Assembly: GCA_903866425.1 (NCBI GenBank)
Contig: CAIPNN010000241.1
Location: forward strand, 1-5,959
DNA length: 5,959 nucleotides
Source of the DNA: an uncultured Actinomycetes bacterium
Lineage (GTDB): Bacteria; Actinomycetota; Thermoleophilia; Miltoncostaeales; Miltoncostaeaceae
Reading direction: 5' to 3'
In this document: piece by piece, positions 1-5,438 of the stretch
Layout: the number at the start of each line of letters is the position of its first letter
Position numbering within the stretch: the first letter of the stretch is position 1
Notes under the pieces: model-generated
What the model saw: the letters and a program-made list of their open reading frames with translations, nothing else
What the model was told of the DNA's origin: nothing
The model's database searches: none
Made by a program: the position numbers and the translations under genes

Positions 1-289
1 CCGACTGCGATGTGCTGGCCGATGCCGACTTGAGCAGACCGTCCAGGAAGTCGGCCAGCTGATCGGGAATGGTCCCGCGCGCCCGATTGATCAGCTCCGC
101 GTAGTCGGCGGGTGTGGCCACGAGGCCCAGCACCGCCACAAGTACGAAGACAAAAGGAATGGACGCGAGAAACGACACGTACGCGAACTGGCTGGCGCGG
201 GCCATCTGCCCATGCCGGGCCACCCGTGCCGTCACGGCCACAGTGAGACTCCACACCCTCCGGAACGCGTTGCTCACGCGGCCGTCCAC
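1..289 (-). CDS. YihY/virulence factor BrkB-family membrane protein, N-terminal part (runs off left edge)
   Basis: Reading the minus strand from a GTG at 289 gives about 96 residues with no stop before the window edge. The N-terminus is basic and helical (VSNAFRRVW). The segment QMARASQFAYVSFLASIPF then leads into a hydrophobic helix (VFVLVAVLGLV, about residues 48-58), followed by an amphipathic stretch ending in IPDQLADFLDGLLKSA. This order (AxxxAYxxxxSxxPxxxxxxxxxG, then a helical loop) resembles the start of YihY/BrkB proteins, integral inner-membrane proteins of about 280-350 residues with six helices and no settled biochemical role (older names: ribonuclease BN, BrkB). The gene begins about 7 nt after the stop of the small upstream gene, so it is probably co-transcribed and translationally coupled. 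No clear Shine-Dalgarno is seen, and a GTG at 277 is an alternative start. Family assignment rests on pattern recall from the N-terminal third only. Confidence 0.68.
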   Translation of the reverse strand, partial: MDGRVSNAFRRVWSLTVAVTARVARHGQMARASQFAYVSFLASIPFVFVLVAVLGLVATPADYAELINRARGTIPDQLADFLDGLLKSASASTSQS

Positions 290-296
290 CAGAGGA

Positions 297-608
297 CTAC
301 CGCGACTGCGACAGCAGCACGGCCAGGTCGGCGTATGAGAGGCCCTCAGAGCGCTCCGGCAGCCCCAAGTCGTGGTCGAGCGCGGCGGCGAGCGCACGGG
401 CGCGGGCCAGCACGGCATCGTGCACAGGCTGGCCGGGTGCCGCATCGGCGATGCGCTTGGCCTCGTTGCGCAGCTGGTTGAGGTCGGCGGCGGGCGAGTT
501 GAACACAGGCTTCTCAGCCGGTGTCCACATGGGCGCCTCGGTTTCGGGAGTGTTCTCAGTGGTCACGTGCACCACCATATCGCGGCGATGCAGATCAGGC
601 GTCGTCAC
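297..608 (-). CDS. Small hypothetical protein downstream of ppk
   Basis: I do not recognise this family. The longest reading is 103 residues from a GTG at 608, overlapping the last 14 nt of ppk in another frame. Internal starts are an ATG at 578 and GTGs at 575, 572 and 566; the one at 566 has a weak GGTGGT just upstream. The N-terminal 40 residues are Pro/Thr/Glu-rich and probably disordered (ENTPETEAPMWTPAEKPVF). The rest looks helical: about residues 41-56 (ADLNQLRNEAKRIADA), 61-79 (PVHDAVLARARALAAALDH) and a last helix around 90-101 (LSYADLAVLLSQ). There is no signal peptide, membrane segment or cysteine, so it is probably a soluble cytoplasmic protein. It sits between ppk and the YihY-like gene, about 7 nt before the latter, which argues for a real gene in an operon. 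The start codon is uncertain. Confidence 0.6.
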   Translation of the reverse strand: MTTPDLHRRDMVVHVTTENTPETEAPMWTPAEKPVFNSPAADLNQLRNEAKRIADAAPGQPVHDAVLARARALAAALDHDLGLPERSEGLSYADLAVLLSQSR

Positions 609-2709
609 GCGGGCTTGCGACGGGCCGCGGGGCTGCCTGATCCATCAACGCCACTTGGCTGCTGAACGGCGTCACTCCTTCTGCGGGGTGGCGCCGCGTC
701 CACGCCCCATCGGGGTGCAGCACCCACGCGTTGGACGTATCGGAGAGCATCACGTCGAGCAGGGCGACCAGATCGTCAGCCACCACAGGATCCATGATGG
801 GCGTGATGAGTTCCACGCGGTCGTCGAGGTTGCGCGCCATGAAGTCGGCCGACCCCATGAGGACGCGGCGCTCATCGCCGCTGTCGAACGCGAACACCCG
901 CGAGTGCTCGAGGAAGCGCCCCACCACGGACGTGACGCGGATGTTCTCGCTCACGCCGACGACGCCGGGCAGGAAGCCACAGATGCCGCGGACGAGCAAT
1001 TCGATCTGCACCCCGGCCTGAGACGCATGGAAGAGCGCCCGGGTGAGCGGTCCGTCGATCATCGAGTTGAGCTTCATCCGGATGTGTCCCGGGCGCCCCT
1101 CCGCCTGGCCACTGGTCACCCACTCGATCTGGTCGATCATCTTGTCGCGCAGATGCTCGGGCGCCACCAGTGCAGTGCGGTACTCCGGCGCCTGCGAGAA
1201 GCCGGTGAGGTAGTTGACGAGGTCGGCGACGTCGTCGACCACCTCCTCGCGACAGGTGAAGAGCCCGATATCCGTGTACAGCCGCGCCGTGGTGGGGTGA
1301 TAGTTGCCCGTGCCGATATGTGCGTACCGGCGCAGACGGTTGCCCTCGCGTCGCACCACCAGACACAACTTGGCATGCGTCTTGAGACCGGGCAGGCCGT
1401 ACACCACATGCACGCCGGCGCGCTCGAGCGCCTTCGCCCAGCGGATGTTGCGCTCCTCGTCGAAGCGGGCTTTCAATTCCACAAGGCACACGGTGCCCTT
1501 GCCACGCTCTGCGGCACGGATGAGGGCGGGCACGATGGGCGTGTCGCCCGAGGTGCGGTAGAGGGTCTGCTCGATGGTCACCACGTCGGGGTCTTCTGAC
1601 GCCTCGCGCACGAATCGGGCAACACTTGCCTCGAATGAGTCGTACGGGTGGTGCACGAGGATGTCGCCGCGGCGGATCTCGCTGAAGATGCCCGCCTCGT
1701 CGGCACCATCAAGCAAGCGGGCGGGCTGCCGCGGTTCCCAGGGCGGGTCCTTCAGGTCGGGGCGGTCAATGCCCACCACCTGCCACAGGCACGTGAGATC
1801 GAGGAGTGCAGAGATGGGGTACACGTCCGGGTCGTCCACCCCGAGGCCGGCCTTGATCTCCTCGAGCAGGGTCTGACTGCTGGCGGCCTCCACCTCAAGA
1901 CGCACCGGGCCACCGAACCGTCGACGGCTGAGCTCGCGCTCCACGGCGTTCAGCAGGTCGTCGGCCTCGTCGCTGATGCTGAAGTCGGCATCGCGCGTGA
2001 CGCGGAAGAACACCCGGCGGCGAATCTCCATGCCCGGGAAGAAATCGTCGAGGTTGGCCGCGATGATCTGCTCCACCGGCACCAGTGCGGTGCCCGCGCG
2101 CAGGAGGCGGGGCACCATCTTGGGCACCTTGATGCGCGCAAAGCGCGACTCGCCCGTGCGCGGGTCGTGCACGTCGAGGCCGAGGTTGAGCGCCAGGCCA
2201 CTGATGTACGGGAATGGCAGCCCGGGGCCCACGGCCAGCGGAATGAGCACGGGGGCCACCTCGCGGGCGAAGCGGCCGTCGATGTCGGCGCGGTCCTCTG
2301 CCGACAGATCCTCGAGGTTCGTCACCACGATGCCCTCGCCCGCAAGGGCCGGGCGCACGGAGTCGCGCCAGCACGCCGCCTGGCGCTGAATGAGTTCGAG
2401 CACCCGCTGGCGGATGCGCGCCATCACCTCTTCGCGGGGCAGTTGGTCGGGGGTGCTCGAGGGGCGGCCGGCCTCGATGGCGTCGAGCACGCTCGCCACG
2501 CGCACCATGAAGAACTCGTCGAGGTTGCTCGAGAAGATGGCCAGAAACTTGGCCCGCTCGAGCAGTGGCTGCGACTCATCCTCGGCGAGTTCGAGCACGC
2601 GTGAGTTGAAGTCGAGCCACGACAGCTCGCGATTGACGTAGAGCCGCGGGTCAGTGAGGTCGCGCGACTCGGCTCCGGTGGTGGTGGTCACCGGCCAAGA
2701 ATGGCCCAT
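595..2709 (-). CDS. ppk: Polyphosphate kinase 1 (PPK1)
   Basis: 704 residues, the usual length for PPK1, which reversibly transfers the gamma-phosphate of ATP onto inorganic polyphosphate at the cytoplasmic membrane. The N domain opens with YVNRELSWLDFN (residues 24-35) and SSNLDEFFMVRV (60-71). The head domain spans roughly 119-331, and the two PLD-like catalytic domains roughly 332-512 and 513-697. The residues known from E. coli PPK appear with a constant offset of ten: R385 (LYRTSGD), R415 (ELKAR), the autophosphorylated histidine H445 (GLKTHAKL), H464 (YAHIGTGNY), Y478 (RLYTDIGLF), R574 (LLVRGICG) and H602 (FLEHSRVF). The enzyme therefore looks intact and active. An ATG at 2709 is used here, with a GGAAG 11 nt upstream. 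A GTG at 2691, preceded at 6 nt by CATTCT, is a possible alternative; the first 20 residues are not conserved and cannot decide it. It lies 51 nt downstream of the peptidase gene. Confidence 0.97.
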   Translation of the reverse strand: MGHSWPVTTTTGAESRDLTDPRLYVNRELSWLDFNSRVLELAEDESQPLLERAKFLAIFSSNLDEFFMVRVASVLDAIEAGRPSSTPDQLPREEVMARIRQRVLELIQRQAACWRDSVRPALAGEGIVVTNLEDLSAEDRADIDGRFAREVAPVLIPLAVGPGLPFPYISGLALNLGLDVHDPRTGESRFARIKVPKMVPRLLRAGTALVPVEQIIAANLDDFFPGMEIRRRVFFRVTRDADFSISDEADDLLNAVERELSRRRFGGPVRLEVEAASSQTLLEEIKAGLGVDDPDVYPISALLDLTCLWQVVGIDRPDLKDPPWEPRQPARLLDGADEAGIFSEIRRGDILVHHPYDSFEASVARFVREASEDPDVVTIEQTLYRTSGDTPIVPALIRAAERGKGTVCLVELKARFDEERNIRWAKALERAGVHVVYGLPGLKTHAKLCLVVRREGNRLRRYAHIGTGNYHPTTARLYTDIGLFTCREEVVDDVADLVNYLTGFSQAPEYRTALVAPEHLRDKMIDQIEWVTSGQAEGRPGHIRMKLNSMIDGPLTRALFHASQAGVQIELLVRGICGFLPGVVGVSENIRVTSVVGRFLEHSRVFAFDSGDERRVLMGSADFMARNLDDRVELITPIMDPVVADDLVALLDVMLSDTSNAWVLHPDGAWTRRHPAEGVTPFSSQVALMDQAAPRPVASPRDDA

Positions 2710-2726
2710 TTACGTGCGCGCTTCCA

Positions 2727-2745
2727 GCGCAAATGGCGTTTGTGC
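2727..2745. other. Small stem-loop between the subtilase and ppk genes
   Basis: On the plus strand GCGCAAA (2727-2733) and TTTGTGC (2739-2745) can pair around the 5-nt loop TGGCG. One pair is G-U on the plus strand and an A-C mismatch in the minus-strand transcript. It lies within the 51-nt gap after the peptidase stop (2761) and before the ppk start (2709). No T-run follows in the minus direction, so it is not a standard intrinsic terminator. It could be an mRNA-processing or attenuating hairpin or simply chance. Confidence 0.2.
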
Positions 2746-2760
2746 AACGCCGGCCTGCGC

Positions 2761-4095
2761 TCAGGAGACCGTCACCTGCAGGTGGTAACTCGGGCGGATG
2801 ATGCGCTGCGCGCCCGCCAGACGTACCTCAAGCACATAATCGCCCGGCTGCGACGCGCGATACGTCAGGCTTTCGACGCTGCCGCGATTGACCGCTCCCA
2901 TGGCCAGCCACTTCCGCGGGAACGTGGTGTCGCTCTTGATGGCGGGGGCACCGGGTCGCCACACGTACAGGTCGACATCGGCCTTGCCGCTGACGGTGGC
3001 CTCGGCCCTCAGCACCTGCCCGGCCTCAAGACGCACCACCGCGTCGTCGCGCAGATCGGCCCACGTGCGAAGACGGCCGTACCGCTCGCCCTGGGTCTGC
3101 CCCTTGGCGATGAGCGCGGGAAGCAGCCGCGCGTTGGGCGGATCGTCGTCGGGCTCGGGCCCATCGGGCAGCGGGGTGCGGGTGCGAAGTGCCTTCACCA
3201 GATTGACCACACCGGTGCCGCGCGCGCGATCAACGGCCGACGCCGGGTTGCTGCCCGACGACATGATGAGATCGGTGACCTGGGCCGGGCTCAGGGTGGG
3301 CCGGGCGGCCAGAATGCGCGCCGCCACGCCGCTGACCACGGCCGCGGCCATCGAGGTGCCGCTCCGGGTCTCAAATCGGGCATTCAGGTCGCGGCTGCTC
3401 GACACGATGTCCTGGCCCGGCGCGGCCACGGCCACCTGCAGCCCGCGCGTGGAACCGGGCAGTGGCTTCCCGGATGGGTCAACGGCGCCGACGGCGAGCA
3501 CGTGGCGATAGGCGCCCGGATACTCCTTGGCATCGGTGCCCGTGTTGCCCGATGCCGCAATGACCAGCGCACCTGCGCGCGTGGCGTCATCGATGGCCGA
3601 CTGCTCCACCTTTGAGTACCCGGCACCCTGAAGGCTGAGGTTGATGACCTTGGCACCGCGCGACACGGCGTACCGAATGCCCGATGCCACCGCCTGCGCG
3701 GACGTGCTGCCCTGGGCATCGGCAATCTGCACGGGGAGAATCGACACACCGGGTCGCGTGGATGTGCCCGAGGCGACGGCGGCGACGATCCCGGCCACGT
3801 GGGTGCCATGCCCCTCAGGGTCGACCAGCGCGTTGCCACCGCTCACGAATGACGTGGCCCAGCCCGAGTCAATGCGGCCCTGCAGGCCAGCCGCGCCCTG
3901 CTGGATGCCCGTGTCGAGCACCGCCACCTTGGGCACGTTGATGGGTGAGTTGACGCCAACCCACCTGATGAGCCGGAGGTATGGCTGCGCCGTGAGCGTG
4001 GCGGTGTCGGGATCCACCTGCATCGGCGCCCGCACCGACGACACGTGGGCCGGCGCGGCCAGTTGCGCGACCGGGGGGGTCGCGTGAATGAACAT
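2761..4095 (-). CDS. Subtilisin-family (S8) serine peptidase with C-terminal PPC-like domain
   Basis: 444 residues from the ATG at 4095, chosen because GAGGAAG lies 5 nt upstream and the start overlaps the preceding stop as TGATG. The reading frame is open further upstream, but that part is out of frame with the membrane-protein gene there and has no protein-like composition. The S8 catalytic set is complete: Asp61 (VAVLDTGIQ), His96 (GHGTHVAGIVAA), oxyanion Asn184 (AASGNTG) and Ser248 (SGTSMAAA). The usual GTSMAxP Pro is Ala here, and the family's common His after it is Val. A Pro/Asp linker (about 308-321) leads to a C-terminal beta-rich region (about 345-444) with ADVDLYVW and GDYVLEV, resembling the bacterial pre-peptidase C-terminal (PPC) domain. 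No classical signal peptide or hydrophobic helix is visible at the N-terminus (MFIHATPPVAQLAAPAH), which is odd because PPC domains normally belong to exported peptidases. The substrate is unknown. Confidence 0.93.
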   Translation of the reverse strand: MFIHATPPVAQLAAPAHVSSVRAPMQVDPDTATLTAQPYLRLIRWVGVNSPINVPKVAVLDTGIQQGAAGLQGRIDSGWATSFVSGGNALVDPEGHGTHVAGIVAAVASGTSTRPGVSILPVQIADAQGSTSAQAVASGIRYAVSRGAKVINLSLQGAGYSKVEQSAIDDATRAGALVIAASGNTGTDAKEYPGAYRHVLAVGAVDPSGKPLPGSTRGLQVAVAAPGQDIVSSSRDLNARFETRSGTSMAAAVVSGVAARILAARPTLSPAQVTDLIMSSGSNPASAVDRARGTGVVNLVKALRTRTPLPDGPEPDDDPPNARLLPALIAKGQTQGERYGRLRTWADLRDDAVVRLEAGQVLRAEATVSGKADVDLYVWRPGAPAIKSDTTFPRKWLAMGAVNRGSVESLTYRASQPGDYVLEVRLAGAQRIIRPSYHLQVTVS

Positions 4096-4466
4096 CAGTT
4101 CTTCCTCGCGAAGGCCACGAACACGATGCCCGCGATGAGCATGATGCCCACCACGACGGCAACGAGAATGCCGAACCCGATGGCCAGCGGGATGGCGATG
4201 AGAATGGCCTGTGCACCGCCGATGATGATGAGGGCATCGCGTGCGAGGCCTGGTGGCACGCGGCCCAGCAGTCCGGCACAGGCGGCAAGCACGATGGCGC
4301 CGCCCAGAATCACCCAGAGCAGCGATGGGCGCAGCACCAGCAGCACCACTGCCTCGACGGCCGCCAGAAGCACGGCGAACAGCAGTCGTCGACCGAGGAG
4401 TGCCCGGTGCCACTTCGCCCCGCGCCCTCGGGGTTCCTCATCGATCACAAGCTGGAAATCCGCCAC
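4095..4466 (-). CDS. Small four-helix integral membrane protein, unknown function
   Basis: 123 residues from a GTG at 4466, chosen because a TAnnnT hexamer lies 6 nt upstream (leaderless arrangement) and the protein from here has a sensible short cytoplasmic N-terminus (ADFQLVIDEEPRGRG). An ATG at 4514 would add 16 Arg-rich residues encoded by the promoter itself. Four hydrophobic segments are visible: about 28-45 (LLFAVLLAAVEAVVLLVL), 48-68, 77-95 and 98-120, ending with a basic RKN tail. The loop between helices two and three contains RVPPGLARD. I recognise no family. Its stop codon shares one base with the start of the subtilase gene, so the two are probably made in fixed proportion. A role as membrane partner or anchor of the peptidase is inference from this coupling only. 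Confidence 0.82.
   Translation of the reverse strand: MADFQLVIDEEPRGRGAKWHRALLGRRLLFAVLLAAVEAVVLLVLRPSLLWVILGGAIVLAACAGLLGRVPPGLARDALIIIGGAQAILIAIPLAIGFGILVAVVVGIMLIAGIVFVAFARKN
4101..4107 (-). promoter_or_regulatory. Ribosome binding site deciding the subtilase start
   Basis: GAGGAAG on the minus strand, inside the last codons of the membrane-protein gene, ends 5 nt before the ATG at 4095. It is the clearest Shine-Dalgarno in the window and fixes the peptidase start at the TGATG junction, ruling out the longer in-frame reading upstream. Confidence 0.75.
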
Positions 4467-4556
4467 GCGCCGAGGGTAACAGCGCGATCCACGGCGCCGG
4501 TTCCCGACGGGCACGACGCGACCGTGACCGCAGCGCCCCGTGATTGACTACGCGCC
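4467..4556. promoter_or_regulatory. Divergent promoter region between the peptidase cluster and the deacetylase
   Basis: This 90-nt gap separates the GTG of the minus-strand membrane-protein gene from the ATG of the plus-strand deacetylase and must hold promoters for both. A minus-strand extended -10 is visible near its left side. An 8-nt perfect palindrome CGGCGCCG occupies 4492-4499, too common a sequence at this G+C to call an operator. On the plus side no convincing -10/-35 pair or ribosome binding site is seen before the deacetylase start (only ATTGACTAC nearby). Confidence 0.55.
4473..4481 (-). promoter_or_regulatory. Extended -10 element for leaderless transcription of the membrane protein-subtilase unit
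   Basis: On the minus strand TGTTACCCT reads as an extended -10 (TGn followed by TAnnnT, here TACCCT at 4478-4473). Six nucleotides later lies the GTG at 4466, the spacing expected if transcription starts at the first base of the start codon. No -35 resembling TTGACA is seen at the usual distance, which fits an extended -10 promoter. Confidence 0.5.
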
Positions 4557-5360
4557 ATGATTATCCGACCCGTGCGACTCGTGATTGCCGGCGGCGTGAT
4601 CGCCCTGGCCGCCACGCCGGCGCTGGCGAGCACCCCCATGCCCTCGGACCCCATGCCGACGCCCGAGCAGCAGCAGGCCGCGATTGACCGCGTGGCCAAG
4701 GTGGGTGTGCCCATCTACCGGGCGGGCAACCAGAAGCGCTACGTGGCGCTCACGTTCGACGACGGGCCCGGCCCGTACACCGTCAAGGTGATGAACGAGA
4801 TGCGCAAGTACGGGTTCCGCGCCACGTTCTTCACCAATGGCAAGAACCTCGACAAGTGGCAGGACACCCTGAAGCGCGAGGCCAGCCAGCAGGCACTGGG
4901 CGATCACACGTGGTCGCACCACTACCTGCCCGGGCTGAGCACCGGCGCACAGATTCAGGAGGTGTCCCGGAGCGTGACCAGGTCGGAGCAGATCACGCAC
5001 AAGGCCGTGCGCCTGTTCCGCCCGCCGTACGGCGCAGGTACCAATGCCGTGAGCGACTGGGTGAACCAGCACAACATGGTGCAGGTGATGTGGACACAGG
5101 ACTCCCGCGACTCGCTGGGGGCGCCGTGGACCGAGATCCTCAGCCGCAGCGCCCAATACATCACCCCGGGATCCATCATCCTGTTGCACGAGAACCGCGG
5201 GCAGACCATCAAGGCGGTCAACCGCCTGCTGCCGGAGATCCGCCGGCGTGGCTTCAAGGCCGTCACCCTGCCTGAGCTGCTGGCGCTCAACCCGCCGAGC
5301 GAGGCGCAACTGCGGAGCGACGCGGGCGGGCGCGCCGGCACCCGCACCGGCAAGTACTAG
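4557..5360 (+). CDS. Secreted polysaccharide deacetylase (NodB homology domain, CE4 family)
   Basis: 267 residues. A signal peptide is clear: a basic start (MIIRPVRL), a hydrophobic core (VIAGGVIALAA) and a likely cut after ALA at residue 24, which supports the ATG at 4557. The NodB domain spans about 60-240 and carries all the CE4 motifs: TFDDGPG (66-72, catalytic-base and metal Asp68/Asp69), HTWSH (117-121, metal His117 and His121), RPPYG (155-159), DSRDS (182-186) and ILLHE (208-212, catalytic His211). In motif 4 the usual Trp after the second Asp is Ser. The family removes N-acetyl (sometimes O-acetyl) groups from peptidoglycan, chitin-like or exopolysaccharide chains using a divalent metal; the exact substrate cannot be read from sequence. 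The short Gly/Arg-rich tail after 250 is probably disordered. It is divergent from the peptidase cluster and 78 nt before the sulfatase. Confidence 0.94.
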   Translation: MIIRPVRLVIAGGVIALAATPALASTPMPSDPMPTPEQQQAAIDRVAKVGVPIYRAGNQKRYVALTFDDGPGPYTVKVMNEMRKYGFRATFFTNGKNLDKWQDTLKREASQQALGDHTWSHHYLPGLSTGAQIQEVSRSVTRSEQITHKAVRLFRPPYGAGTNAVSDWVNQHNMVQVMWTQDSRDSLGAPWTEILSRSAQYITPGSIILLHENRGQTIKAVNRLLPEIRRRGFKAVTLPELLALNPPSEAQLRSDAGGRAGTRTGKY

Positions 5361-5408
5361 GCGCGCGCGCGGGGCCTGCCTCCGCGATGCAACCCGTCAC
5401 CGGCAAGT
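5345..5408. repeat. Short direct repeat flanking the deacetylase stop codon
   Basis: CACCGGCAAGT occurs at 5345-5355, in the last codons of the deacetylase, and again at 5398-5408, in the spacer before the sulfatase promoter, 53 nt apart. Allowing one inserted T the match extends left to CCCG. It may be a remnant of a small local duplication at the 3' end of the gene; chance is also possible. Confidence 0.4.
5368..5386 (+). terminator. Candidate hairpin terminator of the deacetylase gene
   Basis: CGCGGGG (5368-5374) can pair with CCTCCGCG-region bases 5380-5386 (seven pairs, one of them G-U) around a 5-nt loop, starting 8 nt after the stop codon and just after a (GC)5 run at 5361-5370. No T-run follows, so it would be an actinobacterial-type hairpin without a U-tract. 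Its place between two genes, the second of which appears to have its own promoter, supports a terminator or 3'-end stabiliser. Confidence 0.4.
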
Positions 5409-5425
5409 GCAGTGGTCGCGGGGCG

Positions 5426-5438
5426 TAGGGTTATCCGC
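5426..5438 (+). promoter_or_regulatory. -10 element for leaderless transcription of the sulfatase gene
   Basis: TAGGGT (5426-5431) fits the TAnnnT -10 pattern and is followed by 7 nt and then the ATG at 5439, with no ribosome binding site between. Transcription would begin at or within a base or two of the start codon. No good -35 is seen at 16-18 nt upstream. Confidence 0.5.

Noticed and set aside
114..481. Short plus-strand open frames at the left end
   Set aside because: They oppose the YihY-like gene and the small gene, which have coherent protein features; the plus-strand products look like random Arg/Pro/Ala-rich translations.
451..1599. A 382-residue plus-strand open frame antisense to ppk
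   Set aside because: It lies wholly opposite a clear PPK1 gene except for its first bases, its composition is rich in His, Arg and Val as expected of an antisense shadow in GC-rich DNA, and it shows no domain pattern.
1648..2604. A 318-residue plus-strand open frame antisense to ppk
   Set aside because: Same codon-phase shadow of the N-terminal half of PPK1; repeated HLAR/VEV-type composition, no motif and no start signal.
2701..3615. A 304-residue plus-strand open frame antisense to the subtilase
   Set aside because: Antisense shadow of a gene with intact catalytic motifs; Arg/Gly/His-rich and without recognisable domains.
4096..4413. In-frame extension of the subtilase by 106 residues
   Set aside because: The extension is very Arg/His-rich and overlaps the membrane-protein gene in another frame. 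The RBS and TGATG junction place the start at 4095.
4548..5309. A 253-residue minus-strand open frame antisense to the deacetylase
   Set aside because: The plus strand encodes all five NodB motifs and a signal peptide; the antisense frame has only biased composition.
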